Source of the DNA: Saccharopolyspora erythraea NRRL 2338
GTDB lineage: Bacteria > Actinomycetota > Actinomycetes > Mycobacteriales > Pseudonocardiaceae
DNA: 64,000 bases
Direction of reading: 5' to 3'
Assembly: GCF_000062885.1 (NCBI RefSeq)
Contig: NC_009142.1
Span: 7,491,584 to 7,555,583, forward strand
Part shown: positions 31,230-40,592 of the stretch, piece by piece
How the letters are laid out: each line of letters opens with the position of its first letter
Position numbering within the stretch: the first letter of the stretch is position 1
Notes under the pieces: generated by a model
The model's input: only the letters and a program-made list of their open reading frames with translations
The model's database searches: none
What the model was told of the DNA's origin: nothing
Position numbers and translations under genes: made by a program

Positions 31230-32804
31230 ATGCCCGAACCCGCTGGTGAACGCCACGCCCTGACCCGCAGGACCCTCATCGCGGCCGCAGGCGCGACCGC
31301 CGCGATCGGCTTGGCCGCCGGACCCGCCCGGGCCGGCGCGAGCGCCGACCCGTTCACCCTCGGCATCGCCTCCGGCGACCCCGCACCGGACGGCTTCGTG
31401 CTCTGGACCAGGCTCGCGACCGAGCCGCTGGCCGACGACGGGCTCGGCGGCATGCCCGCGCGCGCGGTCGACGTGCAGTGGGAGGTCGCCGAGGACGAGC
31501 GCTTCGCCAGGGTCGTCCGCCGCGGCAGCGAGCAGGCCGCGCCCGAGCTCGGGCACTCCGTGCACGTCGAGCTCGCCGGGCTGCGTCCCGGGCGCGAGTA
31601 CTTCTACCGCTTCCGCTGCGGGAACCACCTCAGCCGGACCGGCCGCACCCGCACCGCTCCCGCCGCGGGCACCCTCACGTCCCCGCTGACGATGTGCTTG
31701 GCCTCCTGCGCGGCCTGGGAGCACGGCTTCTACACCGCCTACCGCCGGATCGCCGAGGACGACCCGGACCTGGTTCTGCACCTGGGCGACTACCAGTACG
31801 AGTTCGGCCACCTCGGCTACCCGGTGCTGCCTGGCATCGCCCGCCGGGTCGAGGGCGGCGAGACGTTCACGCTGGCCGACTACCGGCGCAGGCACGCCCA
31901 GACCAAGACCGATCCCGACCTCCAGCTCGCGCACTCGGTCGCGCCGTGGCTGGTGGTGTGGGACGACCACGAGGTCGACAACAACTGGGCCGACGAGCAC
32001 CACGAGTTCTGGGGCGACACCGAGGAGTTCCTGGAGCGCCGCCGGGCCGCGTTCCAGGCCTACTACGAGAACATGCCGCTGCGGAGGTCGTCGGTGCCGC
32101 AGGGCATCGACATGCAGCTCTACCGGCGGGTTCGCTGGGGCGCGCTGGCGAACCTGCACATGCTCGACACCCGGCAGTACCGCAGCGACCAGGCCTGCGG
32201 CGGGCTGCTCGGCCCGTGCGGGCAGGAGTCGGACCCGAGCCGCACGCTCACCGGCGACGAGCAGGAATCCTGGCTGCTGGAAGGTTTCCGCGAGTCCCGC
32301 GCGCGCTGGGACCTGATCGGCCAGCAGGTCATGATGGGCCGGCACGACAAGTTGGCCGGACCGCTGAAGGTCACCGACATGGACACCTGGGACGGCTATA
32401 CCGCCTCCCGCGACCGGATCACCCGCGGCTGGGTCGAGGCGGGAGTGCGCAACCCGGTCGTGCTCACCGGTGACATCCACGAGCACTACGCCAACGACCT
32501 GAAGCTCGACTACGACGACCCGGACGCCCCGGTCGTCGGCGCCGAGCTGGTGACCACGTCGGTGACCTCCAACGGCGACTCCGCGGGCGAGGACTTCGGC
32601 GGGGATCCGGAGAACCCGCACATCCGCTTCCACGACACCATGCGCGGCTACGTGCGGACCAGGGTCACCAGCACCGAGCTGAAGGCGGACTTCCGCGTGC
32701 TGCCGTACGTGTCCAGGCCCTACGCCCCGGCGGAGACGAAGGCTTCGTTCGTGGTCTCCGACCGGGTGCCGGGGTTGCAGGAAGCGTCGACCTTCGCGCG
32801 CTGA
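31230..32804 (+). CDS. Tat-exported PhoD-like alkaline phosphatase, copy 1
   Basis: A 524-residue protein. The Tat signal TRRTLIAAAGA (Arg13-Arg14) has a hydrophobic stretch and an ARAGA cleavage site. The PhoD N-terminal domain (DPFTLGIASGDPAPDGFVLW) precedes a calcineurin-like metallophosphatase core: LGDYQYE (Asp187), VVWDDHEVDNNW (Asp245/246, His247, Asn251) and LTGDIHEHY near residue 420. PhoD enzymes are Ca/Fe phosphodi- and monoesterases that free phosphate outside the cell. GGAGG precedes the ATG at 31230. A close paralogue in the same orientation begins 2.9 kb downstream. Confidence 0.92.
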   Translation: MPEPAGERHALTRRTLIAAAGATAAIGLAAGPARAGASADPFTLGIASGDPAPDGFVLWTRLATEPLADDGLGGMPARAVDVQWEVAEDERFARVVRRGSEQAAPELGHSVHVELAGLRPGREYFYRFRCGNHLSRTGRTRTAPAAGTLTSPLTMCLASCAAWEHGFYTAYRRIAEDDPDLVLHLGDYQYEFGHLGYPVLPGIARRVEGGETFTLADYRRRHAQTKTDPDLQLAHSVAPWLVVWDDHEVDNNWADEHHEFWGDTEEFLERRRAAFQAYYENMPLRRSSVPQGIDMQLYRRVRWGALANLHMLDTRQYRSDQACGGLLGPCGQESDPSRTLTGDEQESWLLEGFRESRARWDLIGQQVMMGRHDKLAGPLKVTDMDTWDGYTASRDRITRGWVEAGVRNPVVLTGDIHEHYANDLKLDYDDPDAPVVGAELVTTSVTSNGDSAGEDFGGDPENPHIRFHDTMRGYVRTRVTSTELKADFRVLPYVSRPYAPAETKASFVVSDRVPGLQEASTFAR

Positions 32805-32810
32805 CGGTGT

Positions 32811-32854
32811 GCGGGGCCCGGAATCGGTTGCTGAAAACGGATTCCGGGCTCCGC
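32811..32854 (+). terminator. Hairpin after PhoD copy 1
   Basis: A 15-bp stem (GCGGGGCCCGGAATC against GATTCCGGGCTCCGC, one G-U pair) with a 14-nt loop starts seven bases after the stop. Confidence 0.7.
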
Positions 32855-33473
32855 GGCCGACGGATTCGGCGTGCCGCAGGGGACCGGGAGTGCGGACGGA
32901 GTAACCGCCGAGGGGAAGGCTCGCGGCGCGGAATCCCCTGCTACCAGGCGATTTCCGGCTCTGCGCGCATCCTCGGCTTCGCGGCGGGAGCGGTCGTGGA
33001 GCCGGAGCTGCCGGTCATCGGCCACCGCGAATGCCGGAAAACCCGTGGGAAAAGCCGATCTTCGCAGGTAGATCCGCATGCGGGATATGTCACCAATCCC
33101 CCGGGGGAATTCACATCGAGACCCTCCGGTGCCCTAAGTTCCTCACCATGGCCCCGACCAGACCGACCAACCGGCCGTGGGAGCGCCGTCCCCGGCCGTC
33201 CCGGCCACCCGGACCCTCGGGACCACCAGGGCGATCCAGCTGGCGCCCGAAGTGACCTCCCCGCCCGGCCGTCGGGGGCTCGCCGGCGACGCGTACGCGA
33301 TGCCGGGCGAGGCGCCCGGCACGCGCTGAACCCGGCCCCCGCACTCAGCGGGGAGCCGGGGTCTCCGGTTCAGGACCGGCGACCACAGCCGCCTCGGGCC
33401 TGCCAGGGCCGCCGCAGTCCGGTCAAAGTCGCTGCCGAAACCGCGCGGGCCTGCCAGGGCCGCCGCAGGACGG
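32855..33473. other. Intergenic region with a 23-bp direct repeat
   Basis: No gene I can support. A 35-codon Pro/Arg-rich frame starts at ATG 33148 (ends 33255) but lacks a ribosome site. Two 23-bp identical copies starting CGGGCCTGCCAGGG lie at 33395-33417 and 33446-33468, within a 51-bp imperfect tandem. Confidence 0.5.
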
Positions 33474-33641
33474 TCAGGGCAGCCGCCAACGCCGGTACGG
33501 CGCGCGCTTCGGGGGCTCGCTGGAGTCGAACCGCCCGTGGAAGCGCGCCGCGTGACCTGGTTTCGCGGGGTCCACGCGGTCGGGCGTCTCGGCGATCCGC
33601 TCCTGCCGGCTGGCCAGGGTGTACTTCTCGATCAGTCCCAT
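33474..33641 (-). CDS. Small basic hypothetical protein (55 aa)
   Basis: A short minus-strand reading frame, ATG 33641 to TGA 33476-33474. It begins MGLIEKYTLASRQERIAETP, continues through DPAKPGHAARFHGRFDSSEP and ends YRRWRLP. The composition is protein-like rather than GC-noise: charged, balanced, with few Ala/Gly runs. It follows the next minus-strand gene (33757-34122) in the same direction with a 115-bp gap. The ribosome site is weak. I do not recognise the family; the conserved look of the sequence is an impression. Confidence 0.45.
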   Translation of the reverse strand: MGLIEKYTLASRQERIAETPDRVDPAKPGHAARFHGRFDSSEPPKRAPYRRWRLP

Positions 33642-33756
33642 CGCTGTTGCCTACAACCTCGTTGTTGCCGTGCTTTCGTTCCGGAAGCCGGCCGCTGCTG
33701 TCGGTGGCGGCCGGGATTCTCGCCGATGCCCTCGGGCGGGCTCGCGAGGGGGCAGG

Positions 33757-34122
33757 TCAGGCCTTGTGGCCCTCGGCCATGCGGCGCCACCTGCCCAGCA
33801 GGTCCTCACCGGCGCGGGTGATGGTCACCCGGTGCCCGTCCGGGGCGAAGACCTGCGTCGCGTCCACGTCGATCAGGGCCGCCTGCCACAGTTCGAACAG
33901 CGCCTTCTGGTCGAGCTCGACCGAGTCCCGGCGCAGGTGCTCGTCACCGACGTAGCCGGACCGCCCGCCCACCAGGCCGTTGTCGAAGAGGACGCAGCCC
34001 CGGTACACGTGCAGCAGGGACAGGAACCAGGACGCGCTGTAGGGCAGGCGCTGGTGCGGGATCTCTGCCGCGCAGGCGGGCCGCGGCGGGGCGTACCCGC
34101 CTGCTGCGGATCTCGGGGCCAT
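33757..34122 (-). CDS. Hypothetical protein, 121 aa
   Basis: ATG 34122 with GAGGAAG eight bases upstream. The protein contains SWFLSLLHVYRGCVLFDNGL near residues 31-50, then LELWQAALIDVDATQVF-like acidic sequence, and ends TRAGEDLLGRWRRMAEGHKA. No signal peptide or known domain is obvious. The C-terminal two-thirds has the feel of a small winged-helix domain, but I cannot confirm it. The upstream frame to 34626 is not credible coding sequence. Confidence 0.6.
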   Translation of the reverse strand: MAPRSAAGGYAPPRPACAAEIPHQRLPYSASWFLSLLHVYRGCVLFDNGLVGGRSGYVGDEHLRRDSVELDQKALFELWQAALIDVDATQVFAPDGHRVTITRAGEDLLGRWRRMAEGHKA

Positions 34123-34460
34123 CGAAACCACTTCCTCGGGGCTGGGGGAGCGTGGTTGCCGAACGGCCTGCGGCACGCGATGCGACCGGGCGAAGTCGGG
34201 GGAGGCCCGCCCGGCCACCGGAGCGGCCCTCGCCCGGTCGGGGGAGGGGGTCCCTCCGGACGGAGAGGCCGCATGGCCGCTCACCGTTCTGACGTTGTCT
34301 GTCGGACCTCTCCAGGTTCGGGCACCCGGCCACCCCCGCACATCCGGAGAATCCACGTACCGATACCTAGGTTCTCCCGCGTACGTACCCGCCCACCGGC
34401 CTGACCAGCACCTTTGGAGAGCGCGACCCGCTCGATGACATGTTCGAACGGCCGAGCCGG
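34123..34460. other. Intergenic region between two minus-strand genes
   Basis: I see no gene. It should hold the promoter of the 121-aa gene and the end of the secreted-protein transcript; no clear hairpin or promoter was found. Confidence 0.3.
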
Positions 34461-35417
34461 TCAGCCTGCCGTGAACTTCGGCAGATCGGCGGTGCGGGCC
34501 CAGTGCAGGTGCTTGATGACGTTGCGAGCGCCTGGGTACTGCCCCGTCGCGCCGGACTCGTAGAGCAGCCACGCGGTGCCCTCGTAGTCGGCGATGCCCT
34601 CGGACATGCTCGGCGCCTGGAAGCACTTGGCGCTGCGGTGGTCGATGTTCTTGCCGCGGGCGACCACGTGGATGTTGCTGGGGTTCTTCCGGCCGTAGGA
34701 CGTGCTGTAGACGAAGTGGGTGCGGGTGACCATCACCCCCTGCGTCTTGTCGGGCGTCTTGTAGGTCGCGGTCTTCTCGAGCCGACCGGTCGCCCCGTTC
34801 ACGGCGTAGGTGTACATCCGGTCCTCGTCGAAATGGCCCGTGTACAGCACACCGCCGTAGCCGGTGAGGAACGAAGCCCCTCCGACCTTCTGAGCCGGAC
34901 CGTTCGGCGCGAGCGTCTGCCGTCCCCCGGCCTTGAACTTCGCGGCGAGGTCGGCGGCCTTGTACTTGTTCATGGACCTGTTGTTGTCACCGGGCACGAA
35001 CACCCAGCCCTTGACGACGGCGACGCCGCCCGCGTGGGCGCTCCTGATGTCGACCGGGCCGAAGACCTTGCTGGTACCAGCCTCGATCCCGTAGACGCGC
35101 CCCTTGTACCCGTCCATGTACATGCTGACCAGCATCATGTCGTGGCCGGCGCCGTCCCAGTTCTTCCAGGCCCCCAGGCCCTGGGGTACGTAACCCTCGG
35201 ACAGACCCGGGATCGGGTTGCCCTGCCTGAACTTGCCGTCGTAGACGTCCCCGGCGGAAGGACCGTGGTAGAAGGCCCTCCCTCCCTCGCCGCTGTCGTT
35301 GCACTTGATCGCGGCGGTTTCCCGCCCGGCCGCCGTGGCCGGGGCGGTCACCACCGCGGTCAGCGCCAGCGAGGCGCCGATCAGGCCGGTGGCGGTTCTG
35401 CGGATCACTGATCTCAT
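34461..35417 (-). CDS. Secreted protein of unknown function
   Basis: A 318-residue protein. The start is ATG 35417 with GGGAGGA seven bases upstream; it gives a proper signal peptide (MRSVIRRTATGLIGASLALT, cleavage after APATAAG). The mature part has Gly/Tyr-rich stretches that look like repeated beta strands (YVPQGLGAWKNWDGAGHDMM, SMYMDGYKGRVYGIEAG, GWVFVPGDNNRSMNKY, GVLYTGHFDEDRMYTY), suggesting a beta-propeller. Two Cys (about 33 and 272) could form a disulfide. It is flanked by two PhoD phosphatases, divergent from the second. Actinobacteria encode similar exported proteins; no function is assigned. Confidence 0.75.
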   Translation of the reverse strand: MRSVIRRTATGLIGASLALTAVVTAPATAAGRETAAIKCNDSGEGGRAFYHGPSAGDVYDGKFRQGNPIPGLSEGYVPQGLGAWKNWDGAGHDMMLVSMYMDGYKGRVYGIEAGTSKVFGPVDIRSAHAGGVAVVKGWVFVPGDNNRSMNKYKAADLAAKFKAGGRQTLAPNGPAQKVGGASFLTGYGGVLYTGHFDEDRMYTYAVNGATGRLEKTATYKTPDKTQGVMVTRTHFVYSTSYGRKNPSNIHVVARGKNIDHRSAKCFQAPSMSEGIADYEGTAWLLYESGATGQYPGARNVIKHLHWARTADLPKFTAG

Positions 35418-35726
35418 CCACGTCCTCCCAGATGTCATCGTGGAACCAGAGAACTTCGCGAACCAGCCAATGATCGGCAGTCCGGAACCACCGCGAGGCC
35501 GATCGGCTGTCGAAGCACCCGTTCGGCGCCTGCCGACGGATCGCAGACCCCGCCGCACACCCGGTCGGCCCTGCGCGGCTCCGCCGAATGGCCAACGGCA
35601 ACTGGGGCCGAAGGATCATTTCGCCGGGAATTCACGGATCACTTGCCGACAATCGGTACCTTTTCCCATCCGTTCGCGTGAAGGTGTGCGGACCCGAACC
35701 CGAACCGACCACCGGAGGACCAGAGC
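35418..35726. other. Divergent promoter region (secreted protein / PhoD copy 2)
   Basis: About 309 bp without a gene between start codons pointing apart. It must hold both promoters. I found no convincing PHO-box-like direct repeats by eye. Confidence 0.35.
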
Positions 35727-37307
35727 ATGTCCGATCCCACCAACCCCGGTCCCCGTCGCGCGGTGTCCCGCCGCGCCGTCCTGCTGGGCGGTGCCGCCGC
35801 ACTGGGTGCCTCGACGCTCGGCGGCACCTCGCTCGCCAGCGCCCTGTCCTCGCCGGGCGCCGGCCTCGGCCGCCGCATCGCCGACCCGTTCACGCTCGGC
35901 GTCGCCTCCGGCGACCCGCTGGCCGACGGCGTCGTGCTGTGGACCCGCCTCGCGCCGGAGCCGACGGCGGAGGACGGCACCGGCGGCATGCCCGACAAGG
36001 TCGTCGAGGTGCAGTGGGAGGTCGCCGAGGACGAGGCGTTCTCCCGGATCGTGCAGTCCGGTGAGCAGGACGCCGCGCCGGACCTCGGCCACAGCGTGCA
36101 CGTCGAGCTGGAGGGCCTGAAGCCGGGCGCCGAGTACTTCTACCGCTTCCGCGCCGAGGGCAGCATCTCCCCGGTCGGCCGCACCCGCACCGCGCCCGCG
36201 CCGGGCACGATGGGCGAGCTGACGATGTGCTTCGCGTCCTGCGCGCACTTCGGCGAGGGCTACTTCACCGCCTACCGCCGGATGGCCGAGGACGAGCCGG
36301 GCCTGATCCTGCACCTGGGCGACTACCAGTACGAGTACGCCGCGAAGGACTCCGACGTCCGCAAGGTGCTGGGGCCGGAGACGCGGACCCTGGCCAACTA
36401 CCGCCAGCGCCACGGCCAGTACAAGACCGACCCGGACCTCCAGCTCGCGCACTCGGTCGCGCCGTGGCTGGTGGTGTGGGACGACCACGAGATCGAGAAC
36501 AACTGGGCCGACGAGACGCCGGAGAAGCCCGACGACGGCTTCCTCGACCGGCGCAAGGCCGCGATGCAGGCCTACTACGAGAACATGCCGCTGCGCAGCG
36601 GCTCCAAGCCCAACGGCATCGACACCCAGCTCTACCGCCGCTACCAGTGGGGCGCGCTGGCCAACTTCCACATGCTCGACACCCGGCAGTACCGCAGCGA
36701 CCAGGCCTGCGGCGACGGCGTGCAGTCCGGCTGCTCGGACCGCGAGGACCCGAACCGCTCGCTGACCGGTGCCGAGCAGGAGAAGTGGCTCATCGACGGG
36801 TTCAACGCCACCAGCGCCCGCTGGGACGTGCTGGGCCAGCAGGTCTTCTTCTCCAAGATCGACCTGACGCCCGGTGCCGAAAAGGGCTACAACATGGACG
36901 CTTGGGACGGCTACGTCGCCAACCGCGACCGGATCGCCGGGGCGATGGCCGGGAGCAAGGTGCGCAACGGCGTCGTGCTGACCGGTGACGTGCACCGGCA
37001 CTGGGCGGCGGAGATCAAGCGGACCCACGACGACGCCGACTCCCCCGCCGTGGGCACCGAGTTCGTCACCACGTCGGTCACCAGCGGCGGCGACGGCAAC
37101 GACGACGGCAACGAGGACGTGCTCGGCGAGAACCCGCACGTGAAGTTCTACGCCAACCGGCGCGGCTACATCCGCACGAAGTTCACCGAGACGCAGCTGC
37201 GCGCGGACTACCGCGTGCTGGGCCAGGTGAGCAAGCCCGACGCGGCGGCCGAGACCGCGAAGAGCTTCGTGGTCGAGGACGGCAACCCGACGCTGAACCC
37301 GGCCTGA
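35727..37307 (+). CDS. Tat-exported PhoD-like alkaline phosphatase, copy 2
   Basis: A 526-residue paralogue of the protein at 31230. The Tat signal VSRRAVLLGGAAALG has Arg15-Arg16. The same core motifs occur: DPFTLGVASGDPLADGVVLW, LHLGDYQYEYA, LVVWDDHEIENNWADE and LTGDVHRHWAAE. The two copies share long identical stretches (YYENMPLRSG/RRS, HMLDTRQYRSDQACG), indicating a local duplication followed by divergence. Differences lie around the second metal motif and the C-terminal loops. GGAGGA precedes the ATG. Expected role: extracellular phosphate release. Confidence 0.92.
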   Translation: MSDPTNPGPRRAVSRRAVLLGGAAALGASTLGGTSLASALSSPGAGLGRRIADPFTLGVASGDPLADGVVLWTRLAPEPTAEDGTGGMPDKVVEVQWEVAEDEAFSRIVQSGEQDAAPDLGHSVHVELEGLKPGAEYFYRFRAEGSISPVGRTRTAPAPGTMGELTMCFASCAHFGEGYFTAYRRMAEDEPGLILHLGDYQYEYAAKDSDVRKVLGPETRTLANYRQRHGQYKTDPDLQLAHSVAPWLVVWDDHEIENNWADETPEKPDDGFLDRRKAAMQAYYENMPLRSGSKPNGIDTQLYRRYQWGALANFHMLDTRQYRSDQACGDGVQSGCSDREDPNRSLTGAEQEKWLIDGFNATSARWDVLGQQVFFSKIDLTPGAEKGYNMDAWDGYVANRDRIAGAMAGSKVRNGVVLTGDVHRHWAAEIKRTHDDADSPAVGTEFVTTSVTSGGDGNDDGNEDVLGENPHVKFYANRRGYIRTKFTETQLRADYRVLGQVSKPDAAAETAKSFVVEDGNPTLNPA

Positions 37308-37431
37308 TCCGGCCGGGACGCCGGCCCGTGAGTCATCCAGGCCGCTTGGGCAGCCCGGAAGACTCGCGGGCCTCCACCTGCGGCGAGGGGGCATCGGGTG
37401 CCGTTGCCGCGCACACGGCACACTTGATCTC

Positions 37432-38022
37432 GTGCACGGACGTTGGTGGCTGGTGGCGCTGGGCGGGTTCGCCCTCGCGGCGTTCGTGCTGCTGCCGTTG
37501 CAGTGGGCGCTGGCCCGCAGCGCCGGCCGGATCCGCACCGCCGAGGACGTGCCTGCCACCGAGTTCGGCCTGGTGCTCGGCGCCGGAGTGCGCTACGACG
37601 GCCGCCCGAGCCGCATCCTCCAGGGCCGCCTCAACGTCGCGCTCGCGCTGCACCGCGCGGGCCGGGTGCGGCGCCTGATCGTCAGCGGCAGCCCGCACTC
37701 GCGCGGGTACAGCGAGCCCGTCGTCATGCGCGACTACCTCGTGGCGCGCGGCGTGCCGCCGGAGGACGTGCTGCTCGACGAGTCCGGTGTGGACACCTGC
37801 AGCTCCGCCCGCGCCGCGGCGCGGACCTTCGGCCTGCGCGCGATCACGGTCGTCACGACGAACTTCCACCTGCGGCGTTCGGTCGCGCTGTTCCGCCGCG
37901 CCGGCATCGACACCTACGGCGTCGGCCACGACGCGGCGGCCGACGGCCTGCGCCGCGTCGCCGCGCGCGGGGCTCGGCGCGAGGTGCTCGCCACGGTCAA
38001 GGCGTTCTGGTGGCGGGCCTGA
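37432..38022 (+). CDS. SanA/DUF218-family membrane protein
   Basis: A 196-residue protein with one N-terminal membrane helix (LVALGGFALAAFVLLPLQ) and a DUF218 domain: LVLGAGVRYDGRPSRILQGR, LIVSGSPHSRGYSEPVVMRD, the acidic DESGVDTCSSAR and TTNFHLRRSVALFRRAGI. The E. coli relative SanA affects envelope permeability to vancomycin; the biochemical role is unknown. The start is GTG 37432, with no strong ribosome site. It follows PhoD copy 2 by 124 bp. Confidence 0.85.
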   Translation: MHGRWWLVALGGFALAAFVLLPLQWALARSAGRIRTAEDVPATEFGLVLGAGVRYDGRPSRILQGRLNVALALHRAGRVRRLIVSGSPHSRGYSEPVVMRDYLVARGVPPEDVLLDESGVDTCSSARAAARTFGLRAITVVTTNFHLRRSVALFRRAGIDTYGVGHDAAADGLRRVAARGARREVLATVKAFWWRA

Positions 38023-38063
38023 CCGGTCGGCGAGCCGGGTGAGGACCGCGACTGCGAGAGGCT

Positions 38064-38948
38064 TCAGCCTTCCTGCCGGAGCGCGCCGACCAGGATGTCG
38101 GCGATCTCGGCGGGATGGGTGAGCGGCGCGAAGTGGCTCGCCTCGACGGTGTGCGAGGTGAAGGTGTTGCCCGGCGTGCGGCGGTCGGCCTCGGCGATCA
38201 TCCGGTCCTGGAGCGCGGGCGGGACCACCTCGTCCCGGCTCGTGCGGACGTAGGTGCGCGGCAGGCGCCCCCACGTCGCCGGGTCCACCCGGGCGTCGGC
38301 GAGCACCACTCGCAGCGGTTCGTCGGGTTGCGTGGCGTAGGCCAGGACCGCGGGCACGCGCGCCGCGTCGAGGTCGGCCATCAGCAGCTCGTGCTGCACG
38401 GCGAGCACGTCGGGGTCGCCGGTCCTGGGGTTGGTGCGCATGACCCCGGTGCCGCGCGGGTCACCGAGGAAGGCGATGCGACGCGCACGCTCGAGCGGGC
38501 TGCCGGGTGCCGGGGCCGAGGGCGCGTAGGCGGCCACCGACGGCTCGTCCACGCAGCAGTACGCGCAGAGGTACACGACGTGGGCCAGCAGCTCGGGCGC
38601 GGCGTTGGCGACGCGGGTGACGGTCGCGCCGCCCAGGCTGTGCCCGACCAGCACCACCGGACCGTGCTCGGCGGCCCGGCGCACCACGCCGAGCGCGTGG
38701 TCGGCGTAGTCGTCCAGCGTCAGCGCGGCCAGCGGTGACGGCGCGCCGGCGAACACCTCCGTGTCCTGCGGACTGCCGTAGCCGTCGGGGAACACCGCGT
38801 CGAAGCCGTGGCCGGGCAGTTCGACCGGCAGGGCGCGGTGCCCGCGCAGCACGATCTCGGTGACCAGCGGGTTCCACAGGAACGACGTGGCACCGGAACC
38901 GGTCACCAGGACGAAGGTCGGGCTGGTGTGCGTCACGAGATCGATCAT
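38064..38948 (-). CDS. Alpha/beta hydrolase
   Basis: A 294-residue protein with ATG 38948, preceded by GGGGAG. An upstream in-frame ATG (38987) is less likely. FVLVTGSGATSFLWNP holds the oxyanion region, VVLVGHSLGGATVTRVA the nucleophile Ser, and VEASHFAPLTHPAEIADILV the catalytic His. An Asp is expected around TSRDEVVPPALQDRM. Substrate unknown; salicylate- or ester-type hydrolases share this layout. It lies 65 bp before the tsaD end and may not belong to that operon. Confidence 0.85.
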   Translation of the reverse strand: MIDLVTHTSPTFVLVTGSGATSFLWNPLVTEIVLRGHRALPVELPGHGFDAVFPDGYGSPQDTEVFAGAPSPLAALTLDDYADHALGVVRRAAEHGPVVLVGHSLGGATVTRVANAAPELLAHVVYLCAYCCVDEPSVAAYAPSAPAPGSPLERARRIAFLGDPRGTGVMRTNPRTGDPDVLAVQHELLMADLDAARVPAVLAYATQPDEPLRVVLADARVDPATWGRLPRTYVRTSRDEVVPPALQDRMIAEADRRTPGNTFTSHTVEASHFAPLTHPAEIADILVGALRQEG

Positions 38949-39012
38949 GCCCCACTCCCCGCCTGGCGGGTGCGGATCAGCCGACACGACGGACCTGACC
39001 TCGACGACGGGT

Positions 39013-40083
39013 TCAGCGCAGGACGACGGTCTCCACCGGCAGGCCGGGGTTGGCGGGGATGTCCATCGGCGACGGCTTCGCGCCGGAGGCCAGCACGTGC
39101 GCGCCGAGGGCGGCGATCATCGCGCCGTTGTCGGTGCACAGCCTCGGGCGCGGCACGCGCAGCTCGATGCCCGCCGCCGCGCAGCGCTCGGCGGCCAGCG
39201 CCGACAGCCGCGAGTTCGCCGCGACGCCGCCGGAGATGACCAGGGTGTCCACGTCGTGGTCGCGGGCGGCGCGCACCGCCTTCGCGGTGAGCACGTCGGT
39301 GACCGCCTCCTGGAAGGAGGCGCACACGTCGGGCACCGAGATCTCGCGGCCCGCGCGCTGCTCCTGCTCGACGTAGCGGGCGACCGCGGTCTTGAGCCCG
39401 GAGAAGGAGAAGTCGTGCCTGGAGTCGCGGGGGCCGGTGAGCCCCCGCGGGAAGGCGATCGCCGCCGGGTCGCCCTGCTTGGCCATCCGGTCGATCGGCG
39501 GCCCTCCCGGGTACGGCAGGTCGAGCACGCGGGCGACCTTGTCGTAGGCCTCGCCCGCGGCGTCGTCGATCGTCGAGCCGATCTGGGTGATCTTCTCGGC
39601 GATGTCCTCCACCAGCAGCAGCTGCGTGTGCCCGCCGGAGACCAGCATGGCCAGGCAGCGCGGCGGGAGGGGCCCGTGCTCCAGGGTGTCCACCGCGACG
39701 TGGCCGCCGAGGTGGTTGACGCCGAACAGCGGCACGCCCAGCGCCGTGGCGTAGGCCTTCGCCGCCGCGACCCCGACCATCAGCGCGCCCGCCAGCCCGG
39801 GGCCGGCCGTCACCGCGATCGCGTCCACGTCGGACAGCGCGAGCCCGGCCTCGTCGAAGGCGCGGCGCACGGTCGGCGCCATCGCCTCCAGGTGCGCGCG
39901 GCTGGCGATCTCGGGCACCACGCCGCCGAACCGGGCGTGCTGGTCGACGCTGGAGGCCACCGCGTCGGACAGCAGCTGCACCGTGCCGTCGCCGCGCAGC
40001 CGGACCAGGCCGGCGCCGGTCTCGTCGCAGGAACTCTCGATGCCGAGCACGATCCGGTCGCGCTCGACGACCTCGGCGGTCAT
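39013..40083 (-). CDS. tsaD: tRNA N6-adenosine threonylcarbamoyltransferase TsaD
   Basis: A 356-residue member of the Kae1/TsaD family, which transfers threonylcarbamoyl to A37 of ANN-decoding tRNAs. The ASKHA fold shows [14 protein letters not shown], the metal ligands [17 protein letters not shown], and [15 protein letters not shown]. It is last in tsaB-rimI-tsaD, overlapping rimI by 4 bp (ATGA). tsaE, often upstream in relatives, is not within the adjacent sequence. Confidence 0.96.
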   Translation of the reverse strand: MTAEVVERDRIVLGIESSCDETGAGLVRLRGDGTVQLLSDAVASSVDQHARFGGVVPEIASRAHLEAMAPTVRRAFDEAGLALSDVDAIAVTAGPGLAGALMVGVAAAKAYATALGVPLFGVNHLGGHVAVDTLEHGPLPPRCLAMLVSGGHTQLLLVEDIAEKITQIGSTIDDAAGEAYDKVARVLDLPYPGGPPIDRMAKQGDPAAIAFPRGLTGPRDSRHDFSFSGLKTAVARYVEQEQRAGREISVPDVCASFQEAVTDVLTAKAVRAARDHDVDTLVISGGVAANSRLSALAAERCAAAGIELRVPRPRLCTDNGAMIAALGAHVLASGAKPSPMDIPANPGLPVETVVLR

Positions 40084-40592
40084 CGTGATTCCTCCACAGT
40101 GGACAGCGCGGCGGCGGTCGGGGCGGCCCGTCGCATGGTGTGGGCATCGGCACCGGAGGGCTGGTAGTAGCGCCTGCGCAGCCCGACGATCTCGAAGCCG
40201 TGCCGCCGGTACAGCTCGATGGCGGCGTCGTTGTCGGTGCGCACCTCCAGGAACACCTCGGCGCGGAGCTGGTCGGCGCGGGTCAGCAGCGCCTTCAGCA
40301 GCATCCGGCCGATGCCCCTGCGCTGGTGCGCCGGGTCGACGCCGATGGTGTGCACCTCCGCCTGGGCGTCCGGCGGGCGGCCGACGAGGGCCAGCCCCGC
40401 GTAGCCCAGCAGGTTCTCGCCGGCGTCGTAGGCACCGATGTAGTAGTGGCCCATGTCGAGCTCGGCGGCGAAGGCGGCGCGCGACCACGGGTCGTCGGCC
40501 GGGAACAGCACCTGCTCCAGCTCCGCGCAGCGCCTGAGATCGCTCCGCCGCAGCTTGGCGACGCGCACCCCGTTCCCGTCGCGCTCGCTCAC
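40080..40592 (-). CDS. rimI: Ribosomal-protein-S18-alanine N-acetyltransferase-like GNAT
   Basis: A 170-residue GNAT. The acetyl-CoA binding segment reads [21 protein letters not shown], with [20 protein letters not shown] after it, typical of RimI. Family members acetylate ribosomal S18 and other N-termini. Its position between tsaB and tsaD, with 4-bp overlaps on both sides, is the usual actinobacterial arrangement. Confidence 0.93.
   Translation of the reverse strand: MSERDGNGVRVAKLRRSDLRRCAELEQVLFPADDPWSRAAFAAELDMGHYYIGAYDAGENLLGYAGLALVGRPPDAQAEVHTIGVDPAHQRRGIGRMLLKALLTRADQLRAEVFLEVRTDNDAAIELYRRHGFEIVGLRRRYYQPSGADAHTMRRAAPTAAALSTVEESR

Noticed and set aside
33111..33344. A 77-codon minus-strand frame and a 35-codon Pro/Arg frame in the gap after PhoD copy 1
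   Set aside because: Low-complexity, no ribosome site, no protein-like pattern.
33520..33600. A tRNA-like T-loop (GGTTCGACTCC on the minus strand)
   Set aside because: No acceptor or anticodon stem folds around it, and the T stem has two mismatches; the sequence is part of the 55-codon frame.
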